Of a DNA stretch of 64,000 nucleotides, positions 32,000 through 41,850 are shown one piece after another. Below the pieces are notes generated by a model that saw only the letters and a list, made by a program, of their open reading frames with translations, ran no database searches and was not told where the DNA came from. The position numbers and the translations under genes were made by a program. The stretch comes from Hyphomonas sp. CY54-11-8 (GTDB lineage Bacteria > Pseudomonadota > Alphaproteobacteria > Caulobacterales > Hyphomonadaceae), in assembly GCF_000682735.1 (NCBI RefSeq), contig NZ_AWFD01000023.1, positions 1-64,000 of the forward strand, in the 5' to 3' direction. How positions within the stretch are numbered: position 1 is the stretch's first letter; each line of letters opens with the position of its first letter.

Positions 32000-34081
32000 T
32001 TATTCGTCCGTTTCGGCTTCTGCCGCGTTCAGCAGGTAGGCTTCATAAGCTTCCGGCGACCAGTCGCGACCGAGGAAGTCATGCACCAGCTTGGCGGCCG
32101 GCTTGGACGAGCCTGGCGCGAGGACAAGATCGCGATAGCGCTTGGCCGTCGCTCCATCCCGCAGTCCGTTTGCCTCGAACTCCGAGAACAGATCCGTCGA
32201 AATGGCGAGCGACCATTGGTAGGTGTAGTAGATCGCCGAATAGCCATCGAGATGCCCGAAGCTGGCATATGGGTGAGCTTCCGGCAGCGTTTCGAACGGG
32301 CTCAGCTTCGACTGGTTCTCGTTCCAGATCTCATTGAAATCAACCTCTGAAGGCGGACGATTGTAATAGTCGAGCGAAACATTGGCGTAGAGCAGCTGGC
32401 GCAGCGTGCCGACACCGATGCCGAAGTCGCGCGCGGCGACCATCTTTTCCACCAGTTCCGGCGGGATCACATTCCCGTCCGCGTCCTTCGCGAACTTGGC
32501 CAGCGTGTCATAATCCCAGACCCAGTTCTCCAGCATCTGCGATGGCGCCTCGATGAAGTCCCACTCCAGATTGGCCATGGACAGGTTCGCATAGTCCGGC
32601 TGGCCGGAGAACATGTCATGGATCAGGTGGCCGAACTCATGCAGGAAAGTCTCAACCTGCCCGTGCTCCATCAATCCAGTCGTGTGATCACCGGCCGGGA
32701 AGTTACACATCAGTGCGGCCACCGGCACACCATCCGAGGTCGGACCAAAGCGGATCGGGAACGCCGCAGCGTGCTTGAACTTGCCATCGCGCGGATGCAT
32801 GTCGAGGAAGAAACGGCCGATCAGCTTTCCGTCCTGGTACATTTCGTGGGCGCTGACGCTTTCCTGCCAGACCGGCGCGCCGTCCCAGGGCTTGATCTCG
32901 ACGTCGAAAAGATCCTGCACCAGCGCAAAAATACCGTCACGCACATCATTGAAGGCGAAGTATTTCCGCACTTCCTGTGAGTCGAGCTCATAGTCGGATT
33001 GACGGATCAGCTCTGCCAGATAGCTCCGACTCCAGTCGTTCACATTGGCCGCGTCCGGGGCCAGTTCCTGCTGCTTTGCCAGCAGCCGGTCATATTCCAG
33101 TTCGGCGGCGTTGCGGGCAGCGCCCTCTACTGCTTCCAGGAAGTCGCTCGCAACCTCAGGCGAGCCGGTCATCTTGTCTTCGGTGATCAGGGACGCCCAA
33201 TTGTCATAGCCGAGCGTGGTCGCCAGTTCGTAGCGCTTTTCGAGGATACCGCGTAGCGACGCCACGTTCTCCGGATAGGCCCGGTTCTGTGCTTCAGAAG
33301 CGATCGCTTTGCGCAGATCTTCATTCGGCGAATACGTAAAAACAGGAAAGAGGTCGGGATAATCCGTCGTGATCGTGACCAAGCCATCATCGCCCGGCGG
33401 GTGAGCGCTGATGTAGTCTTCCGGCAAACCGATAAGGTCTTCCGGCGTCACCTTCACGCTGCCCTGAATCTCGCGGAGGTTCTTGTTGAACTCCGTCGAC
33501 AGTTCGGCCAGTTCGGCATTGAGGCTGCGAACCTTTTCCCGGGTCGGTTCATCCTTGTCGATCCCGGCACGGCGGTATTCACCGAGCGTCCGGTCGAGCA
33601 GATAGGCGGACCGGTCGTCCAGCCTCGTGGCATCGATCGTGGAGAGCCGGTCATAGACCGGACGGGACAGCGAAATCCGGGTCGTCATGTCGGATGTTTT
33701 CTGCTGGCAGGTGTCGCCGGTTTCCCGGATCGCCGGATCCGGATTGGCCTCGGCAATGATCGACGCTTCGCCATAACCGACCGCAAAAGCGACGTTCAGC
33801 AGGGCATCATAGTCTTTCAGGTCCCCTGCCCCGGCAGGTCCGTCCCGGGTCTCGAGGTCTGTCAGCATTTTCTCGACCTGCGCGAGGGCTGCATCGCAAC
33901 GCGCCGTGAAGGCCTCTGCGGAGTCCGGCGCCAGCACCAGTTCGTCCAGCATGGCCAGGCCTTGGTCAGACAGGGCGCTGCGGTCCGGATTGGCGGGCAC
34001 TTCGGGCGGCGCGCCGCACCCTGAAAGCAGCAGGAGTCCGGCAACGGATACGGCAGCGAGCAGGCCAGGCTTGAACGGCAT
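32000..34081 (-). CDS. M3-family metallopeptidase (oligopeptidase), predicted lipoprotein
   Basis: The 693-aa zinc peptidase has the motif FLHEFGHLIHDMF (HEFGH near residue 481) and downstream FDFIEAPSQMLENW-type segment (here EWDFIEAPSQMLENWVW) that supplies the third ligand Glu. The N-terminus MPFKPGLLAAVSVAGLLLLSGCGA is a lipoprotein signal (LSGC), so it should act in the periplasm, unlike cytosolic Dcp/OpdA. It trims oligopeptides. ATG at 34081 was chosen because AAGGGGAAATC precedes it. Confidence 0.93.
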   Translation of the reverse strand: MPFKPGLLAAVSVAGLLLLSGCGAPPEVPANPDRSALSDQGLAMLDELVLAPDSAEAFTARCDAALAQVEKMLTDLETRDGPAGAGDLKDYDALLNVAFAVGYGEASIIAEANPDPAIRETGDTCQQKTSDMTTRISLSRPVYDRLSTIDATRLDDRSAYLLDRTLGEYRRAGIDKDEPTREKVRSLNAELAELSTEFNKNLREIQGSVKVTPEDLIGLPEDYISAHPPGDDGLVTITTDYPDLFPVFTYSPNEDLRKAIASEAQNRAYPENVASLRGILEKRYELATTLGYDNWASLITEDKMTGSPEVASDFLEAVEGAARNAAELEYDRLLAKQQELAPDAANVNDWSRSYLAELIRQSDYELDSQEVRKYFAFNDVRDGIFALVQDLFDVEIKPWDGAPVWQESVSAHEMYQDGKLIGRFFLDMHPRDGKFKHAAAFPIRFGPTSDGVPVAALMCNFPAGDHTTGLMEHGQVETFLHEFGHLIHDMFSGQPDYANLSMANLEWDFIEAPSQMLENWVWDYDTLAKFAKDADGNVIPPELVEKMVAARDFGIGVGTLRQLLYANVSLDYYNRPPSEVDFNEIWNENQSKLSPFETLPEAHPYASFGHLDGYSAIYYTYQWSLAISTDLFSEFEANGLRDGATAKRYRDLVLAPGSSKPAAKLVHDFLGRDWSPEAYEAYLLNAAEAETDE

Positions 34082-34113
34082 GATTTCCCCTTTGGTCATG
34101 AGATACGCGAACG

Positions 34114-34141
34114 AAAATGCCCGCCATCGGAATGGCGGGCA
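34114..34141 (-). terminator. Rho-independent terminator of the fba gene
   Basis: A perfect 10-bp stem TGCCCGCCAT / ATGGCGGGCA (34118-34127, 34132-34141) with a 4-base loop is followed on the minus strand by TTTTCG. It lies 64 bp after the fba stop and just before the M3 peptidase promoter region. A second weaker hairpin (AGAGGC/GCCTCT) is at 34170-34190. Confidence 0.85.
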
Positions 34142-34204
34142 ATATGGCGTTGCGTTGACCGGGAAGTCCAGAGGCAGGAACCCCGCCTCTGCCTGGCCCC
34201 GTTA

Positions 34205-35113
34205 TCAGCCGGCCATCGAGGCAGCGCAGATGCTGTCGATGGATGCGGCAAGCGCCGCGTCGAACTCGGCGTCGCTCTGCTGGGCCGAGAGGCCTTCGGT
34301 CAGGGCGCGCGAGAAAGAGGCGATCATGCCGGTGTTTTCGGCCAGGCGGCGGCACGCTTCGTCGCGCGAATATCCGCCCGACAGCGCAACCACGCGCATC
34401 ACGCGCGGATGGTCGACCAGCGGCTTGTAGAGGTTTGCCGTCTCCGGCAGCGTCAGCTTCAGCATGATCTGCTTGTCAGCGCCGAGGGCGTCCAGCTGCT
34501 TCAGGATTTCGGCGAGCAGGATGTCTTCCGCTGCTGCCTTGTCGGCGATGGAAATCGTGACTTCCGGCTCGATGATCGGAACCAGGCCGTGGCCCAGGAT
34601 CTGACGACCGACATCGAATTGCTGTGCAACGACGGCGGCGATGCCTTCCCGATTCGCGGCATTGATGACCGAACGCATCTTGGTGCCGAAAATACCCTTG
34701 GCGACGGCGCGCTCCAGCAGGGCGTCAAGGTCCGGCATCGGTTTCATGACCTGAACGCCGTTTTCTTCTTCGGCGAGGCCCTTGTCGACTTTCAGGAACG
34801 GCACGACGCTGCGCTCTTTCCAGAGATATTCAGCGGTCGGCACGCCATCGATTTCGCCGTCCATGGTGCGCTCGAACAGGATGGCGCCCATCACCTTGTC
34901 GCCATTGAACGCCGGAGACTTGATGATGCGGGCCCGCATGTCGTGGATGAGGCCAAACATCTCTTCGTCGTTCGAGTACGCGTCTTCTTCGATGCCGTAG
35001 AGGCGCAGCGCCTTCGGGGTGGAACCGCCAGACTGGTCGAGCGCGGCAATAAAACCCGCCTTCTCTGCTGCCTGCTTCGTCATGGTCTCGTTTGCCATTT
35101 CAACTACCGTCAT
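34205..35113 (-). CDS. Class I fructose-bisphosphate aldolase
   Basis: The 302-aa Schiff-base aldolase is recognised by [47 protein letters not shown] and [12 protein letters not shown]. The catalytic Lys region is [27 protein letters not shown] and [15 protein letters not shown] follow. It cleaves fructose-1,6-bisphosphate. Starts at 35113 (AGGA 10 bases upstream) or 35098 (MANETM, closer to family N-termini) are both possible. It belongs with gap and pgk upstream on the same strand but has a 303-bp gap before it and thus probably its own promoter. Confidence 0.93.
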   Translation of the reverse strand: MTVVEMANETMTKQAAEKAGFIAALDQSGGSTPKALRLYGIEEDAYSNDEEMFGLIHDMRARIIKSPAFNGDKVMGAILFERTMDGEIDGVPTAEYLWKERSVVPFLKVDKGLAEEENGVQVMKPMPDLDALLERAVAKGIFGTKMRSVINAANREGIAAVVAQQFDVGRQILGHGLVPIIEPEVTISIADKAAAEDILLAEILKQLDALGADKQIMLKLTLPETANLYKPLVDHPRVMRVVALSGGYSRDEACRRLAENTGMIASFSRALTEGLSAQQSDAEFDAALAASIDSICAASMAG

Positions 35114-35416
35114 TCTGAATGGATCCTGTGAACAGTGCTAGTTTGCAAAGTTTGGGTTCAAGTACCGTGCCGGTTGGCCGCGTCAACCGCTGGAAAATTC
35201 CTGCCGGTTTACCGTGAAATTCGTTCGATTCCGCACCTTATGCCAGTCGATGGCGAGAAATAGGGTGCCTGCTGGTGACAGGGCTGACCCAAAATTGGAT
35301 TCCGGCTGTGCGCTGGAAATCACAAAAACTGCCCGATCCGTTCGAATCCTGCGCGATTTGCCGCAGGCAGTCCTCAGCCTCAAGAGGACCGCCATGCGAA
35401 ATTTCGCCGGAAAGGA
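35114..35416. other. Intergenic region between pgk and fba
   Basis: These 303 bases hold no credible gene. The part near 35130-35180 is AT-richer and likely carries the fba promoter. Near the pgk stop (35367-35394) there is an inverted repeat GGCaGTCCTC...GAGGACcGCC (one mismatch, 8-base loop) without a T-run on the minus strand; it may be a weak terminator or an RNA-processing hairpin. Confidence 0.4.
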
Positions 35417-36616
35417 TCAGGCTTTCAGCGCTTCCACCCCCGGCAGCGGCTTGCCTTCCATCCATTCCAGGAAGGCCCCGCCTGCCGTGGAGACGAAGGT
35501 GAAGTCCGCCGCCACGCCGGCATGGTTCAGTGCGGCGACGGTGTCACCACCGCCTGCAACAGCGATCAGCTGACCTTCCTTCGCCCGGAGCGCAGCAGCC
35601 TTCGCAGCATCGACCGTCGCCTTGTCGAACGGCGTCAGTTCGAACGCGCCGAGCGGCCCGTTCCACACGAGCGTCTTCGCCCGGCCCATGGCGGCAACGA
35701 GATGCATGACCGTCATCATGCCAGCATCGAGGATCATCTCATCAGCGGCAACCTCATCGGGCCGGCAGGCGCGGTGCTCGGCATTCGCCTTGAATTCCTT
35801 CGCCACGACCACATCGCGCGGTAGCAGGATCTCGCACCCGGCTTCTTCGGCATTCTTCATGATGGTCAGCGCCGTATCGGCCAGGTCATGCTCGCAGAGC
35901 GACTTGCCGACATCTACGCCCTGGGCAGCCAGGAACGTGTTCGCCATGCCGCCACCGATGGCCAGCATGTCGACCTTGGAAACGAGGTTCTTGAGGAGGT
36001 CGATCTTGGTCGAGACTTTCGCCCCGCCGACCACGGCCATCACCGGGCGTTCCGGCGTGCCGAGCGCTTTCTCCAGCGCGTCGAGTTCGGTTTCCATCGC
36101 CTTGCCGGCATAGGCCGGAATAAAGTGCGTTACGCCTTCCGTGGACGCATGGGCGCGGTGCGCGGCCGAGAATGCATCGTTCACGAACAGGTCGCCCAAC
36201 GCCGCCATGGATTCGGCCAGCGCCGGGTCGTTCTTTTCCTCGCCAGCCTCGAAGCGTGTGTTCTCCATCAGGATCACGTCACGCGGGGCTCGGCTGGTGA
36301 CGAAGGCCTTCGCCTTCGGGCCGAAGCCGCAGTTTTCAGCAAAATGAACCGGCGCGCCCAGCACGTCGGCAAAGGCTGCCGCGATCGGCTTCAGGCTCAT
36401 CTCTGGAACGATCTGACCTTTCGGGCGGCCGAAGTGCGCCAGCAGGACAACCTTCGCCCCCTTCCCGCGCAGGGCCTCAACCGTCGGCAGCGCAGAGCGC
36501 AGGCGCGTGTCGTCAGTGACCTTGCCGTCCGCCATCGGAACATTGAAATCGACGCGGACAAGGGCGGTCTTGCCGGTCAGGTCTCCGGCATCTTCGATAC
36601 GGCGGAAGTCGGACAT
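35417..36616 (-). CDS. pgk: Phosphoglycerate kinase
   Basis: The 399-aa enzyme has the signatures [75 protein letters not shown] (here [10 protein letters not shown]) and [10 protein letters not shown]. The C-terminus is [17 protein letters not shown] with [13 protein letters not shown]. It interconverts 1,3-bisphosphoglycerate and ATP with 3-phosphoglycerate. It starts 5 bp after the methyltransferase stop with GGAGTAACACCC upstream. Expected order gap-pgk is interrupted by that small gene. Confidence 0.97.
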   Translation of the reverse strand: MSDFRRIEDAGDLTGKTALVRVDFNVPMADGKVTDDTRLRSALPTVEALRGKGAKVVLLAHFGRPKGQIVPEMSLKPIAAAFADVLGAPVHFAENCGFGPKAKAFVTSRAPRDVILMENTRFEAGEEKNDPALAESMAALGDLFVNDAFSAAHRAHASTEGVTHFIPAYAGKAMETELDALEKALGTPERPVMAVVGGAKVSTKIDLLKNLVSKVDMLAIGGGMANTFLAAQGVDVGKSLCEHDLADTALTIMKNAEEAGCEILLPRDVVVAKEFKANAEHRACRPDEVAADEMILDAGMMTVMHLVAAMGRAKTLVWNGPLGAFELTPFDKATVDAAKAAALRAKEGQLIAVAGGGDTVAALNHAGVAADFTFVSTAGGAFLEWMEGKPLPGVEALKA

Positions 36617-36621
36617 GGGTG

Positions 36622-37254
36622 TTACTCCGGTTTGCGGAACACGGCGCGCAACAGCGCCGCCGGTCCGGAATGGTAAGGGCCTTCGGAAAGGGTTTCGATA
36701 CCGGTCATGAACGACACGGCTTCGGCGTCCTTGAAATCGAGGCTGATGTCGGCAGGTGCAAACAACATGTCGAGCACGGGCGGACCGCCGGAATTGTGGG
36801 ATTTCTGGTAATCGAGCTGTTCCGGAAGGAAACCTTCCAGGAAGACGTGCCCGCCGGGCTTCAGCGATTCCAGCATGAAAGCGTGCAGCGTCGGCCGGAA
36901 CGGCGATGGTACGTGCAGGAACATGGATGCGATCACGTCATATTCCGTTTTCGGCCAGCTCCATTCGCTGAGGTCGGCTTCGATGCAGGTAACAGAGACG
37001 CCGCGGGCGGCGGCGAGGTCTGCGGTCTTGGCGAGACCGGCGGCAGACATGTCCACCGCCGTCACGTCCAGCCCGCATTCGGCCAGGAACACGGCGTCGC
37101 GCCCTTCCCCGCAGGCGGGGACAAGCGCGCGCTGGCCTGGCTGCAACAGGTCGCGGAAAGCCAGCAGCAGCCGGCTCGCCCTCTCGCCATAGGCAAAGCC
37201 CTGTTCACTGAAGCGAGTGTTCCAGAAATCCTTCGGAATACCCGGCGTCGACAC
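36622..37254 (-). CDS. SAM-dependent methyltransferase, TPMT-like
   Basis: The 210-aa product has a class I methyltransferase fold. [15 protein letters not shown] is the thiopurine-methyltransferase-type N-terminus. [27 protein letters not shown] is the SAM-binding motif [16 protein letters not shown] motif IV, and [17 protein letters not shown] the next strand. A GTG start at 37254 preceded by AAAGGAGCCC was chosen; longer frames overlap gap. It is sandwiched between gap and pgk (22 and 5 bp gaps), so cotranscribed with glycolysis. Substrate unknown. Confidence 0.82.
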   Translation of the reverse strand: MSTPGIPKDFWNTRFSEQGFAYGERASRLLLAFRDLLQPGQRALVPACGEGRDAVFLAECGLDVTAVDMSAAGLAKTADLAAARGVSVTCIEADLSEWSWPKTEYDVIASMFLHVPSPFRPTLHAFMLESLKPGGHVFLEGFLPEQLDYQKSHNSGGPPVLDMLFAPADISLDFKDAEAVSFMTGIETLSEGPYHSGPAALLRAVFRKPE

Positions 37255-37276
37255 GAACAGGGCTCCTTTGCCTTGC

Positions 37277-38284
37277 TTAGATGAGTTTCGCCATGGCGAG
37301 CGCGGTGTCCGCCATACGGGTCGAGAAGCCCCACTCATTATCGTACCAGGTCAGGATCGAGCAGAAATTGCCGTCCATCACCTTGGTCTGATCGAGGTGG
37401 AAGATCGAGGAGTGCGGATCGTGCACGAAGTCGATCGAGACGTTCGGCTGGTCGGTGTAGCCGAGGACGCCCTTCATCGGGCCGTCAGCAGCCGCCTTGA
37501 TCGCCGCATTGATTTCTTCCGGGGTCGTCTTCTTCTTGGACACGAACTTCAGGTCGACGACGGACACGTTCGGCGTCGGCACGCGGACCGAGATGCCGTC
37601 CAACTTGCCGTTCAGTTCCGGCAGGACCAGGCCGACAGCCTTGGCGGCGCCGGTAGAGGTCGGGATCATCGACACGGCAGCTGCGCGGCCGCGATAGAGG
37701 TCCTTGTGCATCTGGTCCAGCGACGGCTGGTCGTTCGTGTAAGAGTGGATCGTCGTCATCATGCCCTTCTCGATGCCGACCAGGTCATGCAGGACCTTGG
37801 CGACCGGGGAGAGGCAGTTCGTGGTGCACGATGCGTTGGAAACGACGAGGTCGTCCTTGGTCAGCAGGTCGTGGTTTACGCCGAACACGATGGTCTTGTC
37901 AGCGTTCGTGGCCGGAGCCGAGACGAGCACGCGCTTGGCGCCTGCTTCAAGGTGGGCCGAAGCCTTTTCCTTGTCGGCGAAGATGCCGGTACATTCCATC
38001 GCGATATCGATGTCGAGTTCGCGGTGCGGCAGGTCTTTCGGGTCGCGAATTGCGGTGCAGAGGATTGGCTTGCCATTGATGACGATCTTGTCGCCATCGA
38101 CCTGGACGTCAGCCGGGAAACGGCCATGAACGGAGTCGAAGCGCAGCAGGTGCGCATTAGTCGCGACCGGGCCAAGGTCGTTGATCGCGGCAACTTCGAT
38201 GTCCTTGCGGTCGTTTTCGATGATGGAGCGCAGGACCAGGCGGCCAATACGGCCAAAACCATTGATTGCAACGCGAACGGTCAT
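37277..38284 (-). CDS. gap: Glyceraldehyde-3-phosphate dehydrogenase, type I
   Basis: The 335-aa product has VAINGFGRIGRLVLR (NAD binding), catalytic Cys in VVSNASCTTNCLSPVAKVLHD, HSYTNDQ, RGRAAAVSMIPTSTGAAKAVGLVLPEL and SWYDNEWG-like TWYDNEWGFSTRM at the end. It converts glyceraldehyde-3-phosphate to 1,3-bisphosphoglycerate. ATG at 38284 is preceded by AGAGGAGAATCTCT; the frame runs further upstream, but family proteins start here. It is the first gene of the gap-methyltransferase-pgk operon. Confidence 0.97.
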   Translation of the reverse strand: MTVRVAINGFGRIGRLVLRSIIENDRKDIEVAAINDLGPVATNAHLLRFDSVHGRFPADVQVDGDKIVINGKPILCTAIRDPKDLPHRELDIDIAMECTGIFADKEKASAHLEAGAKRVLVSAPATNADKTIVFGVNHDLLTKDDLVVSNASCTTNCLSPVAKVLHDLVGIEKGMMTTIHSYTNDQPSLDQMHKDLYRGRAAAVSMIPTSTGAAKAVGLVLPELNGKLDGISVRVPTPNVSVVDLKFVSKKKTTPEEINAAIKAAADGPMKGVLGYTDQPNVSIDFVHDPHSSIFHLDQTKVMDGNFCSILTWYDNEWGFSTRMADTALAMAKLI

Positions 38285-38534
38285 AGAGATTCTCCTCTTG
38301 AGGGATGAAAACCGGAAACTTTGGGCGCCCTTTACGACGCCGCGGGCCAGTCGTCCACCCGAAGACGATGCGGCAGGGCGCCGCCAACGCTTCTGTGATC
38401 GGACCTCACGGTGAGTAAGGGCAATTGTGCCCACATGTGTGCAAGTTTCGTGCAATATTTGCGTGGACTTCCCCGCCCTGCCCGCCTATCCGGGCCAGCC
38501 CGGGGTCCCTCCCCGGATGGAGGACCGTCGGCAC

Positions 38535-39470
38535 ATGACGCAGCAGGCAGCTCAGAGCGGCAGGAGGACGGCCAGCGACTGGGCCTTGTTCGTGCTCCTC
38601 AGCCTGATGTGGGCGGGCGCCTACCAGTTAACGCGCATCGCCGTCGACAAGGGAAACCCTGATGCCGGATTGCCGGCCGCCTGGGTGCTGGCCGGACGCC
38701 TGACCATTGGCGCGGCCGTGCTCTGGGTCATCATGCTGGCCATGGGCCGGCGCCTGCCGCCGCTGAGGGACATTCCACGCTGGCGCACCATCGTGCTGAT
38801 GGGCCTGACCAGCTCGACCTTTCCCTTTTTCCTGATCACGACGGCCCAGAAGACCGTCAATTCGAGCCTGGCGGCCCTTTATACCGCTGCTGTTCCTCTC
38901 TTCGTGGCCATCGGTGCGCACGTCCTGTTCCGGGACGAACGCCTGACCCTCGGCTCGGCGCTGGGCGTGATCACGGGGTTTGCCGGTGTCGCCGTCCTGT
39001 TTGGGCCGGATGCGCTGCAGAGCCTCGATTCGGCGAGCACGATTGCCCAGCTCATGCTGATCGGGGCAACCGTCTTCTATGCCCTGTCCAGCCTGCTGGC
39101 CCGCGGCGCACCGCCCATGCCGTCGATCAGCTTCGCCACGGGCTTTGTGACCGTCGCGGCCATTGTGACCTGGCCATTCGCTCTCACGGTGGACCCGGCC
39201 ACGGTCAATGCCGAATGGACCCACTGGGCCGGCGTGGTCGGCCTAGGCATCGTGCCCTCCGCCATCGCGCAGGCACTCTACATGCTGCTGATCGCGCGGA
39301 CCTCAGCGACCTTTCTGTCGCTGACCGGCTATTCCATCCCGGTCATGGCCGCCGTGCTCGGCTTCTTCCTGTTCGGTGAAACCCAGACCTGGCATGCCAT
39401 GGTCGCCTTCGCGCTGATCCTGTCCGGCGTCTGGCTTGCCCGTCACGGCGGCGGGGACAAGACCGCCTAG
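38535..39470 (+). CDS. EamA/DMT-family transporter
   Basis: The 311-aa protein has ten membrane helices in two EamA repeats (WALFVLLSLMWAGAYQLTRIAV..., STFPFFLITTAQKTVNSSLAALYTAAVPLFVAI, and second repeat QLMLIGATVFYALSSLLAR..., ATFLSLTGYSIPVMAAVLGFFLFGE). DMT proteins export amino acids or metabolites; the substrate is not readable. ATG at 38535 was chosen because GGAGG lies 11 bases upstream; the first membrane helix begins soon after. The 250-bp region before it contains the divergent gap promoter. Confidence 0.87.
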   Translation: MTQQAAQSGRRTASDWALFVLLSLMWAGAYQLTRIAVDKGNPDAGLPAAWVLAGRLTIGAAVLWVIMLAMGRRLPPLRDIPRWRTIVLMGLTSSTFPFFLITTAQKTVNSSLAALYTAAVPLFVAIGAHVLFRDERLTLGSALGVITGFAGVAVLFGPDALQSLDSASTIAQLMLIGATVFYALSSLLARGAPPMPSISFATGFVTVAAIVTWPFALTVDPATVNAEWTHWAGVVGLGIVPSAIAQALYMLLIARTSATFLSLTGYSIPVMAAVLGFFLFGETQTWHAMVAFALILSGVWLARHGGGDKTA

Positions 39471-39480
39471 AACCCACTGC

Positions 39481-40653
39481 CTAAAGCCCAAGGCTCTGCA
39501 GCACGGTCTCCGTATCCTCACCAAGGCGCCGCGGCTCCGTGCGTACCGAGGCCGGCGTTTCCGAGAACCGCACCGGATGGCGCATGCTGCGATAGATGCC
39601 GGCATCCGGATGGGTGCGCTTTGCGAAGAAGTCGACCGCTTTCATGTGCGGATCGTCCAGAACGTCTTCGACCGTGTTGTAGCGCATGGCCGGGATGTTT
39701 GCCGCATCCAGCAGGTCCAGCCACTCCCCCGTCGTCTTGGTCGCCGCGACCTGTTCGATCAGGGCGTAAAGCTCTGTGACGTTCTCCGTCCGGGCCTGAT
39801 AGGTCGCAAAGCGCGGATCCTCGAACACGCCAGACATGCCGCCAATCTCGAAGAACTGCGCCCATTGCGTGTCGGAGTACGGCACAAGTCCGATATAGCC
39901 GTCCCTGGTCGGGTAAGGCTTACGGTTGGGATTGATGGAGCGTGTATAGGCCATGCCATAGGATGGCGGCACGAACGTCTCGCCGTAGAGATTCTCGACC
40001 ATGTTGAAGAAGGTGAAGGCCTCCAGCATCGGCACCTGCACGAACTGCCCCTGCCCCGTCTTCTCCCGATGATAGAGCGCGGCCAGCGTCGCATAGGCCG
40101 CGAACAGGCCAACGGTCTTGTCGGCCACCAGGGACGGTGCATATTCCGGCGCCCCGCCGGAGCGCATGGCGTTCAGCGCAGCAAACCCTGACGCACCCTG
40201 GATCAGGTCGTCATAGGCCTGGCGCTTCTCGTACGGCCCGCCTTCGCCAAAGCCGGCGCAGTGGACATAGACGATGTCCGGCTTGATCGCCTTCACATCC
40301 TCATAGCCAAAACCCAGCCGCCCCATGCCGGCCATACGCACATTGTGGAAGAAGACATCGGCATCCTTCAACAAGGCCGTCAGCGCCGCCTTGCCCTCGT
40401 CGGTCTTGGCGTCCAACTGAACCGAAGCCTTGTTGCGGTTCAGCGCCATGAACAGCGGGCCGAGGTCTCCGGTCGGAGACTTGCCGGCATAGCGCATCAT
40501 GTCGCCGCCCTTGCCGGCCTGCCCGCTTTCGATTTTCACGACATCTGCGCCAAGGTCCCCGAAGATCAGGGTCGCAAACGGCCCGAGGACGACCGAACTC
40601 ATGTCAACGACTTTGACGCCAGCCAACGGGCCGGATGCCTTCTCAACGCTCAT
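39481..40653 (-). CDS. CoA-transferase, CaiB/BaiF (family III)
   Basis: The 390-aa product carries GVKVVDMSSVVLGPFATLIFGDLGADVVKIE at the N-terminus, and MALNRNKASVQLDAKTDEG. YDDLIQGASG contains the Asp that forms the acyl-anhydride intermediate, and EKTGQGQFVQVPMLEA follows. Relatives include alpha-methylacyl-CoA racemase, formyl- and carnitine CoA-transferases. The exact substrate is unknown. AAAGGTGAGAC precedes the ATG. It is divergent from the desaturase. Confidence 0.9.
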   Translation of the reverse strand: MSVEKASGPLAGVKVVDMSSVVLGPFATLIFGDLGADVVKIESGQAGKGGDMMRYAGKSPTGDLGPLFMALNRNKASVQLDAKTDEGKAALTALLKDADVFFHNVRMAGMGRLGFGYEDVKAIKPDIVYVHCAGFGEGGPYEKRQAYDDLIQGASGFAALNAMRSGGAPEYAPSLVADKTVGLFAAYATLAALYHREKTGQGQFVQVPMLEAFTFFNMVENLYGETFVPPSYGMAYTRSINPNRKPYPTRDGYIGLVPYSDTQWAQFFEIGGMSGVFEDPRFATYQARTENVTELYALIEQVAATKTTGEWLDLLDAANIPAMRYNTVEDVLDDPHMKAVDFFAKRTHPDAGIYRSMRHPVRFSETPASVRTEPRRLGEDTETVLQSLGL

Positions 40654-40769
40654 GTCTCACCTTTGCTTCAGTCTCAGGCTGTCTTTTCTGCGTGATCGGG
40701 ATGGAAGGTCTCTTCATTACCTGTCAAGCAAATCGAGGTCTTCTTGCAGAGATTGACGGAGGCTTCGCC

Positions 40770-41849
40770 TTGGACCCGACCTTCACCCGACAGAACCTGA
40801 AAAACGCGATTCCGGATCGCTGTTTCCGGCCGGACACGGCCCGGTCCTTTGCCTACCTCTTCTTCGATGTTGCCCTGATTACGCTATGCTACTGGGCGCT
40901 GGCCCACACAACCGCATGGTATTTCGAAGTGCCGCTGATCTTCATGCTGGGCACGCTGTTCTGGTCGATCTTCGTGATCGGGCACGAAGCGGGACACGGC
41001 GCCTTTTCCCGTTCGCGGCTGGTGAACACAATCGTCGGCCTCGCCACACACGGGCCGATCCTCGTCCCCTATCGCGGCTGGCAGCGCAGCCATGCCATGC
41101 ACCACATGAAGACCGGGCACCTGCAGGAAGAGGAAGTCTTCCGCGCCTGCCGCGCCGAGCAGGACTGGTTCAGCCGCAAGGTCCTTTTCCGCTCGGGGAT
41201 CTTCGTCCTGATCGGCTGGCCGATGTACAAGCTCGGCTTTCGCAACATCACCACCTATGACCCGGTCCATGGCAGCCATTACCTGCCCGTCAGCGACCTC
41301 TACGCGTCTCACGTGAAATGGTCCTGGTATGCGAGCCTCGCTGTGAACCTGGCTTTCCTTGCGCTCTATGTTTTCCTCGGCATCCAGTTCGGCTGGGTCT
41401 TCGCGCTGAAGTACATCATCGCGCCTTATTTCATCTACGCCGCCTGGCTCACTTTCGTGACCTACATGCAGCATGTCGCGCCGGAAGTGCCGGTCTACGA
41501 CTCCGGTGACTGGTCAGGCCTGAAAGGCGCGCTGGCGACGGTCGACCGCAATTACGGCCCCTTCAACTGGCTGACCCACAATATCGGCAATCTGCACGTC
41601 ATCCACCACATCTTCCCGACCATTCCGCACTATCGCCTGCAGGAGGCGACCGATGCCGTGCGCCCGGTCCTTGGCGACTGGTACCTGAAGTCAGACCGGT
41701 TCGTGCTGACCGATTTCATCCGAACTCTGATCGGTTGTCATTTTGTGGAGCATGAAGACGGCAAGGAAGTGTGGAAGTCTGCCTATCCCTTCGCGAAGAA
41801 TTATTCCGGACCGAGGCAAGCCGGTCACACGGAACTGCCGGCAGAATAG
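40770..41849 (+). CDS. Fatty acid desaturase (omega-6/Delta-12 type)
   Basis: The 359-aa membrane di-iron desaturase has His boxes HEAGHGAF (HExxH), HAMHHMKTG (HxxHH) and HVIHHIFP (HxxHH). The N-terminal pattern is DPTFTRQNLKNAIPDRCF. Membrane segments flank the boxes. It introduces double bonds into acyl chains. The most credible start is TTG at 40770, because GGAGG lies 7 bases upstream and family members begin ...DPTFT. The upstream ATG at 40701 has no ribosome-binding site, and the longest frame would overlap the divergent CoA-transferase start. Confidence 0.88.
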   Translation: MDPTFTRQNLKNAIPDRCFRPDTARSFAYLFFDVALITLCYWALAHTTAWYFEVPLIFMLGTLFWSIFVIGHEAGHGAFSRSRLVNTIVGLATHGPILVPYRGWQRSHAMHHMKTGHLQEEEVFRACRAEQDWFSRKVLFRSGIFVLIGWPMYKLGFRNITTYDPVHGSHYLPVSDLYASHVKWSWYASLAVNLAFLALYVFLGIQFGWVFALKYIIAPYFIYAAWLTFVTYMQHVAPEVPVYDSGDWSGLKGALATVDRNYGPFNWLTHNIGNLHVIHHIFPTIPHYRLQEATDAVRPVLGDWYLKSDRFVLTDFIRTLIGCHFVEHEDGKEVWKSAYPFAKNYSGPRQAGHTELPAE

Positions 41850-41850
41850 G

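Noticed and set aside
35367-35394. Rho-independent terminator of pgk
   Set aside because: The hairpin is good but no T-run follows on the minus strand; left as a possible processing hairpin.
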